Below the pieces are notes generated by a model. The model was not told the origin of the DNA, ran no database searches, and saw nothing but the letters and a program-made list of their open reading frames with translations. A stretch of DNA of 64,000 nucleotides, taken from the NCBI RefSeq assembly GCF_900182815.1, contig NZ_FXUA01000010.1:1-64000 (forward strand), in the 5' to 3' direction. The position numbers were made by a program, and so were the translations under genes. Source of the stretch: Algoriphagus winogradskyi (GTDB lineage Bacteria > Bacteroidota > Bacteroidia > Cytophagales > Cyclobacteriaceae). Below, in pieces: positions 50,770 through 59,509 of the stretch. Positions within the stretch are counted from its first letter, which is position 1. Each line of letters begins with the position of its first letter.

Positions 50770-52425
50770 ATGCAAATCCTAGGTCAATTCGTAGACATTC
50801 CAAACCGTGAAATTCATGCTGTTTCTCTCAGTATAGCCCATGGGAAAATAGTAAAGCTGGAAAAAATAGATGAAGATCCTTCTTTGCCCTATTTGATACC
50901 TGGATTTATCGACGCGCATGTACACGTAGAGAGTTCTATGCTTGTCCCTTCCGAATTTGCCAGACTTGCAGTCGTTCATGGCACGGTTGCGACGATTTCA
51001 GATCCACATGAGATCGCCAATGTCTGTGGAATGGAAGGTGTGGAATACATGATCGAGAATGGGAAACAGGTTCCTTTTAAATTTTACTTCGGCGCACCCT
51101 CTTGTGTTCCTGCCACTCCTTTTGAAACAGCGGGTGGAGAAATCAATGCTCAGGACATAGAAAACCTAATGTCTCGTCCTGAGATTCACTACTTAGCAGA
51201 AATGATGAACTGGCCAGGAACGGTAAATCGGGATGAATTGGTGATGAAGAAAATTCGAATCTCAAAGAAATACGGAAAACCCATCGATGGACACGCGCCG
51301 GGACTAAAAGGCGAATTGGCTGAAAAATATGTAAGCGCTGGCCCAAGCACTGACCATGAATGCTTCACAGCTGAGGAGGCTTTGGGGAAATTAAAGCTGG
51401 GAATGAAAATCGCTATCCGAGAAGGTTCCGCGGCCAAAAACTTCGAAGCTCTTATAGACCTGATCGATGACTATCCTGAGATGATTATGTTTTGCTCGGA
51501 CGATAAACATCCCGATAATCTGGCAGTTTCTCATATCAATGAGCTAGCAGCCAGAGCTGTCGCAAAAGGCAAAGATGTGTTCAATGTTCTTCGGGCTGCT
51601 TGCTTGAATCCAATTGCTCACTATTCCATGAATGTAGGACAATTGAGAGAAGGAGATCCTGCTGATTTTATTCTAGTGAATAACTTGAAAGACTTTCAGG
51701 TTATCAGCACCTATATAGATGGTGAGAAAGTAGCTGAGAAGGGGAAGACGCTAATTCAGCCCATCACAAACGAAATCATTAACAATTTCCGCACATCCCT
51801 AAAAAGGCCTGAAAACTTCCATATCAAAGCCAAAGGGAATAAAGTCAGAGTTATCGAAGCTTTAGACGGACAATTAATTACTCCTGAAATCACTGGTGAA
51901 ATCCTTATCAGAAACGGCTTCGCAGAACCAAATCCTGCGGAAGACATTTTAAAAATTACCGTGGTCAATCGCTACGAGGATGCTCCCCCAGCAGTGGCTT
52001 TTATCAAGAACTTTGGGTTGAAAACCGGTGCCATCGCTTCCTCAGTTGGCCATGACTCCCATAATATTATCGCGGTAGGAATCGATGACGAATCCATATG
52101 CAAAGCGGTAAATCTAATAATCGAAGCAAAAGGTGGAGTTTCTGCTGTATCTGGAGATCAGGAAGAAATTCTCCCCCTTCCTGTAGGAGGAATCATGTCG
52201 GCTTCGGATGGATACGAAGTTGCATCTGCTTATACGAAGATCGATAGACTTGCCAAAGAGATGGGAGCCACGCTGAATTCTCCTTTTATGACGCTGAGCT
52301 TTATGGCTTTGCTTGTAATCCCAGATCTGAAGCTTAGTGATAAAGGATTGTTTAATGGACAGCGGTTTGAGTTTGAGGAGGTGTTTTTAAAAAGACGGGA
52401 GACGGGAGACGGGAGACAGAAGTAA
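50770..52425 (+). CDS. ade: Adenine deaminase
   Basis: A 551-residue amidohydrolase that deaminates adenine to hypoxanthine in purine salvage. The metal-binding start of the barrel is LIPGFIDAHVHVESSMLVPSEFARLAVVHGTVATISDPHEIANVCG; further ligands are in PIDGHAPGLKG, TDHECFTAEEALGKL and FCSDDKHPDN. The C-terminal domain contains KTGAIASSVGHDSHNIIAVGID. The ATG at 50770 (MQILGQFVDIPN) is preferred to a TTG at 50716. The last eleven codons (KRRETGDGRQK) are encoded by a GACGGGA tandem repeat, so the true C-terminus has probably been extended by repeat expansion. Confidence 0.93.
   Translation: MQILGQFVDIPNREIHAVSLSIAHGKIVKLEKIDEDPSLPYLIPGFIDAHVHVESSMLVPSEFARLAVVHGTVATISDPHEIANVCGMEGVEYMIENGKQVPFKFYFGAPSCVPATPFETAGGEINAQDIENLMSRPEIHYLAEMMNWPGTVNRDELVMKKIRISKKYGKPIDGHAPGLKGELAEKYVSAGPSTDHECFTAEEALGKLKLGMKIAIREGSAAKNFEALIDLIDDYPEMIMFCSDDKHPDNLAVSHINELAARAVAKGKDVFNVLRAACLNPIAHYSMNVGQLREGDPADFILVNNLKDFQVISTYIDGEKVAEKGKTLIQPITNEIINNFRTSLKRPENFHIKAKGNKVRVIEALDGQLITPEITGEILIRNGFAEPNPAEDILKITVVNRYEDAPPAVAFIKNFGLKTGAIASSVGHDSHNIIAVGIDDESICKAVNLIIEAKGGVSAVSGDQEEILPLPVGGIMSASDGYEVASAYTKIDRLAKEMGATLNSPFMTLSFMALLVIPDLKLSDKGLFNGQRFEFEEVFLKRRETGDGRQK
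52394..52421. repeat. Four-copy 7-base repeat at the 3' end of ade
   Basis: GACGGGA is repeated three times, followed by GACAGAA. The repeat lies within the coding region and includes the last codons before the TAA at 52423. Its period of 7 is not a multiple of 3, so gain or loss of a copy would change the protein's end. Confidence 0.75.
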
Positions 52426-52498
52426 CCAAAACCTCGAGTGATGCTCTTTCTAAGTCGCATTTTCCTCAATCCTTTCAAAAAAAGTGAAGAATCAAATC

Positions 52499-52693
52499 AT
52501 GAAAAATACGGAGAACGATATTTTATCTCAAATCCAGAAAGCCCAATCTATAGGAAGCGTGGTGGCTTTGATTTCTTTTATCCTAAATGTATTTATGAGT
52601 AGTATGAATTCGCTGAAATTCTTGACCATACCTTTAATCATCGTCGTTTCCTTGACGATTATTGGATGGACCTACTTTATTTTATCCAGCTGA
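52499..52693 (+). CDS. Small two-helix membrane protein
   Basis: A 64-residue protein with two membrane segments, about 17-34 (IGSVVALISFILNVFMSS) and 42-62 (LTIPLIIVVSLTIIGWTYFIL), joined by a short Asn/Ser/Lys turn. The N-terminus is polar (MKNTENDILSQIQKAQS). A GTG at 52484 would add five residues; the ATG at 52499 is preferred. No family is recognised. The orderly hairpin topology suggests a real gene. It lies between ade and a small secreted peptide gene with no clear operon partner. Confidence 0.5.
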   Translation: MKNTENDILSQIQKAQSIGSVVALISFILNVFMSSMNSLKFLTIPLIIVVSLTIIGWTYFILSS

Positions 52694-52804
52694 AAAACAC
52701 ATATAGGATTGATTTAAAAAATAGTTTGAATTCCTAGAATTAGGAAAACCCTTCAAATAAAATGGCGTATAATCCATCAAAAATAAACCCAAATTAAAAA
52801 AATC

Positions 52805-53005
52805 ATGAAAAAATTAAAGACAGTGCTTGTCGTTACCTTAGCCATTTTAATCAATACTTTATTGCCATATCAATCTGGATATGGAATGAATGGTTGTACT
52901 AGAACAGATTATTACAATGGATGTGGAGAGCTATTTTGGTCAACAGGCGACCCATTTTGTCAGAATGTAATTGTAGTTTTAATAGAGACAGAATGTGACA
53001 CTTGA
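52805..53005 (+). CDS. Small secreted cysteine-containing peptide
   Basis: A 66-residue protein with an N-terminal signal peptide (MKKLKTVLVVTLAILINTLL; basic n-region and 15-residue hydrophobic core, likely cleavage near residue 27). The mature part of about 39 residues has four cysteines (Cys31, Cys40, Cys52, Cys64) and an acidic net charge, compatible with two disulfides. No known family is recognised, and no modification or export genes are adjacent. A terminator 30 bases downstream shows that it is a separate short transcript. It could be a surface peptide, inhibitor or bacteriocin-like molecule; that is speculation. Confidence 0.6.
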   Translation: MKKLKTVLVVTLAILINTLLPYQSGYGMNGCTRTDYYNGCGELFWSTGDPFCQNVIVVLIETECDT

Positions 53006-53033
53006 TGAATTAATAGTCTTGTAGAAGCAAGTC

Positions 53034-53070
53034 AGCACAACTCATTGATTATGGGTTGTGCTTTCATTTT
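53034..53070 (+). terminator. Terminator of the small secreted peptide gene
   Basis: A 12-bp stem with one G-T wobble, AGCACAACTCAT against ATGGGTTGTGCT, loop TGATT, followed by TTCATTTTT. It isolates the peptide gene from the downstream MG2/plug gene. Confidence 0.75.
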
Positions 53071-53113
53071 TACAATATAGATTATATCTCTTTTTCATCT
53101 AAACACCTATCCT

Positions 53114-55549
53114 ATGATGGCTTATCTAAAAATAAATAAGTTTAGCTCGACGGTATTTATTACCATCTTTACCATTTTACTCTTCTCCTTTTCTCCACTC
53201 TCTAATCCCTTAGAGAGGATCATCGCAGGATTCAAAAGGTATATCACCGAGCTTCCTCAAGAAAAGGTTTATCTCCACCTAGACAGACCAAACTATTCCG
53301 CAGGTGAGACAATTTGGTTTAAAGTCTATCTCACAGCGGGTTCATACCATGAACCATCGTTATTCAGCAACACTATTTATGTAGAGTTGATCAATAGTTC
53401 CGGTGAAGTAATACAGCAGGATCAGCTATTTTCTAGAGAAGGTTTTGCGGCAGGTCAGCTAGAATTAGATGAATCACTTCCCTCAGGAAACTACCTAGTT
53501 CGCTCCTATACCAATTGGATGCGGAATGCCGATGAAGCCTATTTTTTTCATAAGCAGATAAAAATATGGAATACCCAAGACCCCATCAATAACGCCCTAA
53601 GTGATGAAACTATAGCTCTTCAGTTCTTTCCCGAAGGAGGTAATTTAATCAATGGGATCATGAGTAAAGTAGGCTTCAAAGCTATCGGAATGGATGGCTT
53701 GGGTAAAGTGGTGAGCGGAAAAGTCTATGAAGGCGAAAAGGAAGTTGCCACATTTGAAAGCAATCAATTTGGGATGGGCGTTTTTGCCTTGATGCCCAAA
53801 GAAGGGAAGAAATACACGGCAACGATCGAGAATAGCCAAGAAATAGTAACGCTACCAAAAGCCCTTGATTCAGGAATAATTCTCTCTGTGACGAATTCGC
53901 CTACTACAGCAGATCTCCTCGTGAAGGTTCAAGCTTCAGAGAATTCCACCCTTCAAACTGTCTATCTTTTGGCGCAAACACGTGGAATAGTCTGTGCATC
54001 CAGTCAAGCTGATCTATCAAAGAAAGTAAGCTTTACCCGAATCCCAAAGAAAGAATTTCCCTCAGGAATCGCTCAAATCACTGTTTTAGATGAGGCCGGA
54101 AATCCCTTGGCAGAGCGGCTAGTTTTCATCGATCATCAAGATCAGATGACCATCACAGCATCCATGGACAAATCGGTTTATAAGCCTAGAGAACGAGTTC
54201 AAATTGACATTGAAGCAAAGGATAAAGAAGGAAATCCAGTCGCTGCTAATATGTCTTTAAGCGTAGTTGACGGAAGTCAGGTAGCTTTGTCTGAAAACAA
54301 AGAAACGATACAATCGAACCTTTTACTTTCCTCAGAACTGAAAGGACATATCGAATCGCCGGGTTATTATTTCAATCCCAGCAATCAGGATCGCGCAAAA
54401 GACCTGGACATCCTTATGCTGACGCAAGGCTGGCGGCGATTTACGATAAAAGAGGCATTGAGCGAAAAGGTGACAGATCCTGAATATGGCGTTGAAAAAG
54501 GATTGACGATCAGAGGAGTACTTACTGATGAAAAGAAAAATCAGCCTATAGAATCGGGAACTGTATCCTACCTATCCTTATTCCCCTTCCCAGAGTCAAA
54601 AACTGCAGTAACCAATTCTAAAGGTGAGTTTGAAATCCAAGACCTTATCTTCTTTGACTCTACGAAAATAATCCTACAGGGGAAAACAAGCAATGGTAGA
54701 ATAGCTACTATTTTGACAGAAAGCTCCTATAGTTCGCCACAGCTATTCTACCAACTCTATTCTGATTTTACCCAGCCTTCTGCTCTCGATCAAAATTTCT
54801 TAACCAACGCTGCCGTGCGTCTAGCTATTGATAAAGCATTTGACTTTGATAACTCGGAATTTGCCCTTGAGGGAGTAGAAGTGAGGGCAAAAAGAATAGA
54901 TCAACCCTCCAATATCTCCAGTACTTATGGCGCTGGAACTGTACAGATGCAAGTGGCTGGCAAGCCGGCACTGGAAAACCTGCTGAATCCGATAGACCTA
55001 CTGAGAGGTAGAGTAGCCGGCGTGCAAATAACGGGATATGGAGAAAGCGCGAAGATTCTCATCCAAGGAGTGAATTCCATCAACAGCAGTATGGAACCGA
55101 TGCTCATGGTGGATGACATTCAAGTCAGACTAGAATCCTTGCTCACTATCCCTGTGCAAGAAATCGAAGGCTACCGAGTATGGAAGGGAGCGGACACGGC
55201 GATATTCGGTGCAAGAGGATCAAATGGAGTAATTGGATTTTACACTAGGAAAGACCTTGGTACTGATAAAAAAACAATCCAACAGGATGCCGCATTGACC
55301 ATGAAGGGCTATCAGGTGGAAAAGGAATTCTACTCACCCAAATATCCAGCAGATATCAGTTCACTTCCTAAACCAGATCAGCGCGCCACTCTTTTTTGGG
55401 CACCGAATATCCAGACAGATTCGTCGGGAAAGGCATCTGTATCTTTCTATAATTCTGATGCAGAGCATTTGATAAATGGAGAGATAGAAGGAATTAGTGG
55501 AGGCGGTAAGCCTGGATCTACAAAATTTAACTACACTATTGAAAAGTAA
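53114..55549 (+). CDS. MG2 and TonB-plug domain surface protein
   Basis: An 811-residue exported protein. An N-terminal signal or anchor helix (about 12-30) is followed by an alpha-2-macroglobulin MG2 domain (PQEKVYLHLDRPNYSAGETIWFKVYL), several further beta domains, a CarboxypepD-like region near 470-520 (TIRGVLTDEKKNQPIESGTVSYL) and a TonB-receptor plug domain near 615-715 (DLLRGRVAGVQITGYGES, then GARGSNGVIGFYTR). No outer-membrane barrel follows, so it is not a complete transporter. Such proteins are common in Bacteroidota and of unknown function; roles in outer-membrane surface assembly are possible. Monocistronic. Confidence 0.85.
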   Translation: MMAYLKINKFSSTVFITIFTILLFSFSPLSNPLERIIAGFKRYITELPQEKVYLHLDRPNYSAGETIWFKVYLTAGSYHEPSLFSNTIYVELINSSGEVIQQDQLFSREGFAAGQLELDESLPSGNYLVRSYTNWMRNADEAYFFHKQIKIWNTQDPINNALSDETIALQFFPEGGNLINGIMSKVGFKAIGMDGLGKVVSGKVYEGEKEVATFESNQFGMGVFALMPKEGKKYTATIENSQEIVTLPKALDSGIILSVTNSPTTADLLVKVQASENSTLQTVYLLAQTRGIVCASSQADLSKKVSFTRIPKKEFPSGIAQITVLDEAGNPLAERLVFIDHQDQMTITASMDKSVYKPRERVQIDIEAKDKEGNPVAANMSLSVVDGSQVALSENKETIQSNLLLSSELKGHIESPGYYFNPSNQDRAKDLDILMLTQGWRRFTIKEALSEKVTDPEYGVEKGLTIRGVLTDEKKNQPIESGTVSYLSLFPFPESKTAVTNSKGEFEIQDLIFFDSTKIILQGKTSNGRIATILTESSYSSPQLFYQLYSDFTQPSALDQNFLTNAAVRLAIDKAFDFDNSEFALEGVEVRAKRIDQPSNISSTYGAGTVQMQVAGKPALENLLNPIDLLRGRVAGVQITGYGESAKILIQGVNSINSSMEPMLMVDDIQVRLESLLTIPVQEIEGYRVWKGADTAIFGARGSNGVIGFYTRKDLGTDKKTIQQDAALTMKGYQVEKEFYSPKYPADISSLPKPDQRATLFWAPNIQTDSSGKASVSFYNSDAEHLINGEIEGISGGGKPGSTKFNYTIEK

Positions 55550-55560
55550 TCCCTAAAGTA

Positions 55561-55593
55561 AAAACCCTCCAGATTTAAAAACCTGGAAGGTTT
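55561..55593. terminator. Shared terminator hairpin between convergent genes
   Basis: AAAACCCTCCAGATTT against AACCTGGAAGGTTT forms an imperfect 13-bp stem (wobbles and one mismatch) with flanking A and T runs. It lies between the MG2/plug gene and prfC, serving both directions. Confidence 0.65.
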
Positions 55594-55597
55594 ATCA

Positions 55598-57178
55598 TTA
55601 AATATCAGAAGTAAAGTGAAACTCTATCTCAGGATAATTATCCATGACCATCTGAAGCCAAGCTTTTGACTCGGCCATAAACACCAGCTTGCCATCCTTG
55701 TCATGAGCGATGTGACGGTTTTTGGAGCGGACAAATTCCTCCAGCTGCTTCTTGTCCTTGCTCGTGATCCAGCAGGCTTTGTACAGGTTCATAGGATGAA
55801 ACTCCACCGTGGCATTGTATTCGTTTTTCAGTCGGAACTGAATTACTTCAAACTGAAGCTGCCCGACTGTCCCGACTACTTTTCTAGAACCCATATCGAA
55901 GGTAAACAATTGCGCTACACCTTCTTCCATCAGTTGCTTCAAGCCTTTCTCAAGTTGCTTGGTTTTCATGGCATCCTTGTTCACCACCTCACGGAAAATC
56001 TCCGGGGAGAAACTCGGAATCCCAACAAACTGCATATCTTCTCCATCCGTCAGCGTATCCCCGATTTTCAGGTTTCCCGTATCATACAATCCCACAATAT
56101 CACCTGGGAATGCCTCATCGATCATTTCCTTATCCTGCGCCATAAACTGAGTCACATTGGAAAAGCGCAATGGCTTTGGTCCACGCACGTGATTGTAAGG
56201 TTTGTTCCGCTCAAAAGTCCCTGAGCATATTCTCAAGAATGCAATCCGGTTCCGGTGATTTGGATCCATGTTGGCGTGAATTTTAAATACAAAACCAGAG
56301 AATTTCTTCTCATCAGGTTTCACCTCACGCTCCTCAGTTCTACGGCTTTTCGGTGCTGGAGCAATTTTGATAAACGTATCCAACATCTCATTGATGCCGA
56401 AGTTATTCACTGCTGAGCCAAAGAATACCGGTGCCACTTTGCCTTCCAAATATTCTGTAGGATCAAAATCAGGATACACACCCTCGATCAATTCCACATC
56501 TTCGCGAAGCTGATTAGCGTAGTTTTTCCCGATTAATTCTTCCAATTCCGGATCATTCACGTCTTCAAAAGATTGGCGAACATCACTGAGTTTTCGTTGA
56601 GAGGGGGTAAAAAGATTGAGTTTGTGATCAAACAGATTGTAAACACCTTTGAATGTCTTTCCCATGCCGATAGGCCAAGAAAGCGGACGGCACTGTATAT
56701 TCAGCTTTTGCTCAACTTCTTCGATCAGCTCGTACGGATCACGACCTTCTCTATCGAGTTTATTGATAAAGCAGATTACTGGGGTATTTCTCATCCGGCA
56801 AACTTCCATCAGTTTCTCCGTCTGAATCTCCACCCCTTTCACACAGTCTATCACCATGATAACTGAATCGACCGCCGTCAATGTGCGGTAAGTATCCTCA
56901 GCAAAATCCTGGTGACCAGGCGTATCAAGCAAGTTGATTTTGATGTCTTTGTATTCAAATCCCATGACAGAAGTAGCCACGGATATACCTCTTTGCTTCT
57001 CTATCGCCATCCAATCCGACTTGGTTCCTGTGTCGATTTTATTGGATTTCACCGCACCCGCTGTCTGTATCGCACCACCAAAAAGCAACAACTTTTCAGT
57101 CAAAGTAGTCTTTCCTGCATCAGGGTGAGCAATAATTGCAAAGGTTCTACGCTTCTGGATTTCTTCTTTCAAACTCAT
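55598..57178 (-). CDS. prfC: Peptide chain release factor 3
   Basis: A 526-residue translational GTPase that removes RF1/RF2 from the ribosome after peptide release. The G-domain motifs are IIAHPDAGKTTLTEKLLLFGG (G1), RGISVATSVMGF (G2), LLDTPGHQDFAEDTYR (G3) and CFINKLDREGRDP (G4). The domain II-III region ends in AESKAWLQMVMDNYPEIEF. The start at 57178 (MSLKEEIQKRR) is the usual one; the frame opens four codons earlier. It is monocistronic and convergent with the gene on its left. Confidence 0.96.
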   Translation of the reverse strand: MSLKEEIQKRRTFAIIAHPDAGKTTLTEKLLLFGGAIQTAGAVKSNKIDTGTKSDWMAIEKQRGISVATSVMGFEYKDIKINLLDTPGHQDFAEDTYRTLTAVDSVIMVIDCVKGVEIQTEKLMEVCRMRNTPVICFINKLDREGRDPYELIEEVEQKLNIQCRPLSWPIGMGKTFKGVYNLFDHKLNLFTPSQRKLSDVRQSFEDVNDPELEELIGKNYANQLREDVELIEGVYPDFDPTEYLEGKVAPVFFGSAVNNFGINEMLDTFIKIAPAPKSRRTEEREVKPDEKKFSGFVFKIHANMDPNHRNRIAFLRICSGTFERNKPYNHVRGPKPLRFSNVTQFMAQDKEMIDEAFPGDIVGLYDTGNLKIGDTLTDGEDMQFVGIPSFSPEIFREVVNKDAMKTKQLEKGLKQLMEEGVAQLFTFDMGSRKVVGTVGQLQFEVIQFRLKNEYNATVEFHPMNLYKACWITSKDKKQLEEFVRSKNRHIAHDKDGKLVFMAESKAWLQMVMDNYPEIEFHFTSDI

Positions 57179-57225
57179 GGGTGACATCAAATTAAGGCTG
57201 CAAAGGTAGGAAAAAATGAGTGGAA

Positions 57226-57262
57226 AGAATTTACGAATTACGATTTTGGATTTACGAGTTCA
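57226..57262. repeat. Short-period TTACGA repeat in the prfC-kinase spacer
   Basis: TTTACGAATTACGATTTT followed by GGATTTACGAGTT: the word TTACGA recurs three times with 8-14 base spacing. A fourth related word (TCGTAAAT) appears near 57353. This belongs to the class of slippage-prone repeats found at several gene ends here. Confidence 0.5.
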
Positions 57263-57384
57263 ATCGGGACTTCGATCTTTGCCTACAAGTTTACCTTCAT
57301 TCTTTTTTCAAAAAGCTCAGAATAGTAGTTTTCGCTTAACTCTATCGGGAATCTCGTAAATCATATATCCGAAATCACAAATCC

Positions 57385-58620
57385 CTAATACTCCAAGATT
57401 CCCTCGGTAATAAACTGTGAGGCCCCTTCATGATTTCCGTGAAGCAATATCCTAAAGGTGGTTCCTACTCCAACTTCTGAGTTTTTGACAAAAATCCTCC
57501 CGCCATGATATCCTTCCACGATTCTTTTTGCGAGTGTCAAACCCAGCCCCCAACCTCTTTGACGGGTAGAGAATCCTGGATTAAATACACGTTTGTACAT
57601 TCGCTTTTCCATGCCCTTCCCGGTGTCTGTGATATCTATAATCACATACTTATCACTATCCTGTAGAATGGTAATATCAATCTGCCCTTTACCCTTCATC
57701 GCATCTACAGCATTTTTACAGATATTTTCTATCACCCACTCAAACAGTGGCTTATTCATCATCGCATCGAGATCCTTAGTGTCTGCATGAATATTCAAAT
57801 CCACTTTGGTAGATATTCTCGGACGGAGGTAATTAATTGTTTCGTCAATTGCTTCGTAGACATTCCCTGATTGGATCACGGGCTTACTGCCAATACTGCT
57901 AAATCGCTCCGTCACCATCCTCAGCTTCACCACGTCCTTATCCATTTCGGTGATGATTTCCTTATTTTCCTCCCAGACTGGAGAGTTTCGCAGGTAATCA
58001 ATCCAAGCCATCAAAGAAGCGATCGGCGTTCCCAATTGATGCGCAGTTTCTTTAGTAAGACCAGCCCACACACGGTTTTGCTCGGCAATTTTACTTTGGT
58101 TGAAAAGAGCATAAGCCAATACCCCAAAAATCAGAATGATTCCTAATTGCACGTAAGGATAATACTTTAGATTAATCAGCAATTCAGAGTTCCTGTAATA
58201 AACCAGAATATCTGCCTCTGGAAGCAAAATAGGTTCGTACTCCGCTCGCATCTCTGCCAGCTCCTTTTGCAGCGTTTCTGCAGAATCGGCAGCACTTGCA
58301 TTATTCTTAAAAGGTATATTTCTAAATTCAATAGGATTGGCCGAATCATCCACCATAATGATCGGAATGGAATAATTCTGTTGGATGATCTCCTGATTGA
58401 TAAACGTGAGATTCTCCATCGTAGTAGCTGCATACTCCAGCGCACTGGACAGCAATTCGATCTGCCTCCTTTCCCGCTCGCGCAATTCCTCCACCAGACT
58501 ATTAGTATACCAAATCGAACCTGCTCCTATGATTAGTGAGGCCGCAACGACAAGCCATTTGACTTGCTTCTTATTTGTATAAAAATCTAAAGAGGTAAGG
58601 TCTTGAAATCTTTTTTTCAT
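57385..58620 (-). CDS. Membrane sensor histidine kinase
   Basis: A 411-residue two-component kinase. Membrane helices at about 22-38 and 157-173 bracket a periplasmic sensor domain of about 115 residues with heptad-like helices. No HAMP is evident. The phospho-acceptor is His194 in LTKETAHQLGTPIASLMAWIDYLR (HPK variant with HQLGTP). The ATPase domain has the N box FEWVIENICKNAVDAMKG, G1 DITDTGKGM and G2 GWGLGLTLAKRI. No response regulator is adjacent, so it is an orphan kinase in this window. The signal it senses cannot be inferred. Confidence 0.92.
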   Translation of the reverse strand: MKKRFQDLTSLDFYTNKKQVKWLVVAASLIIGAGSIWYTNSLVEELRERERRQIELLSSALEYAATTMENLTFINQEIIQQNYSIPIIMVDDSANPIEFRNIPFKNNASAADSAETLQKELAEMRAEYEPILLPEADILVYYRNSELLINLKYYPYVQLGIILIFGVLAYALFNQSKIAEQNRVWAGLTKETAHQLGTPIASLMAWIDYLRNSPVWEENKEIITEMDKDVVKLRMVTERFSSIGSKPVIQSGNVYEAIDETINYLRPRISTKVDLNIHADTKDLDAMMNKPLFEWVIENICKNAVDAMKGKGQIDITILQDSDKYVIIDITDTGKGMEKRMYKRVFNPGFSTRQRGWGLGLTLAKRIVEGYHGGRIFVKNSEVGVGTTFRILLHGNHEGASQFITEGILEY

Positions 58621-58858
58621 TAATCAAACTTGAATTACTACCGTTACTAACTTCCCAATCACATAGATAGTATGACTTGAAGATAGAATTTATCAGTTGG
58701 GAAGGTATCGACCTATGGAGTAAATTTATACTTTAATTCAAGCAGAGAAAATTAAACAACTTAAATATGAAATCGAGCATCCCTCCGGCGTCACAAAACG
58801 GGATGGTTATATCGCATGCTAGATTCCATATGACACTAGTAAAACAAACAACAGACAT

Positions 58859-59329
58859 ATGAAAACGAACGACATTGGATTAGAAATCAAAGAAAGTAAG
58901 GTATTGGTAGAAAAACTTAATGACCTACTAGCTAATTATCAGATTTACTACCAGAATTTGAGGAATTTTCATTGGAATGTTTCCGGCCCAAATTTCTTTG
59001 AGCTTCATGCCAAATTTGAAGAACTTTACAATGCTGCGAACTTGGCAGTAGACGAAACTGCAGAACGAATTTTGACTTTAGGGGCCAGACCACTTTCTTC
59101 ATATCAGGAATACATTGACACTGCTTCTATCAAAGAGGCAAAAGAAATTACAGATCCCATGAAAATGGTGGAGATAATCAAGTCAAATATGAACACCCTT
59201 TTGCAACTCGAAAGAGAAACCCTCGAAGCAGCAGGAGCATCAGGCGATGAGGGAACTGCTTCCCTGATGAGTGACTACATTACTGCAAAAGAAAAAGTAG
59301 TATGGATGCTTTCTGCGTATTTGAGATAA
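58859..59329 (+). CDS. dps: Dps family ferritin-like DNA-protection protein
   Basis: A 156-residue ferritin-like protein that forms dodecamers, binds DNA and stores iron as ferric oxide, protecting against hydrogen peroxide. Ferroxidase ligands at the dimer interface are visible in LRNFHWNVSGPNFFELHAKFEELYNAANLAVDETAERI (His, His, Asp, Glu). The N-terminal tail (MKTNDIGLEIKES) is short. Length is normal. It is monocistronic with a strong terminator. It is divergent from the histidine kinase gene across a 238-base gap in which I find no clear promoter or operator, although stress regulation is expected for the family. Confidence 0.93.
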   Translation: MKTNDIGLEIKESKVLVEKLNDLLANYQIYYQNLRNFHWNVSGPNFFELHAKFEELYNAANLAVDETAERILTLGARPLSSYQEYIDTASIKEAKEITDPMKMVEIIKSNMNTLLQLERETLEAAGASGDEGTASLMSDYITAKEKVVWMLSAYLR

Positions 59330-59362
59330 TAAGAATGATCTTCCCCCAATAACGCCTAAACT

Positions 59363-59396
59363 AAAATCCCGACCAGCAACTGATCGGGATTTTTTT
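59363..59396 (+). terminator. dps terminator
   Basis: AAAATCCCGACCAG pairs with CTGATCGGGATTTT (one mismatch) around CAA, followed by T7. It begins 34 bases after the dps stop. Confidence 0.85.
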
Positions 59397-59397
59397 C

Positions 59398-59500
59398 TAT
59401 CAATAATTGCTACTTCTTGACTCTTTTTTCCTGACTCTTGATTTATTGGTATTTAGCTCTACCACCTTGATATTTCTATCTTGCTACTTAATACTAAGAT
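59398..59500. repeat. Short-period repeats between dps and the ABC permease gene
   Basis: Related words recur in the minus direction: AAGAGTCAGGAAAAAAGAGTC and CAAGAAGTAGCAA, then CAAGATAGAAATATCAAGG. The motif is roughly A-A-G-A-G-T-C with variable spacing. The stretch is non-coding and similar in kind to other intergenic repeats in this window. Confidence 0.4.
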
Positions 59501-59509
59501 TTTAGCTTC

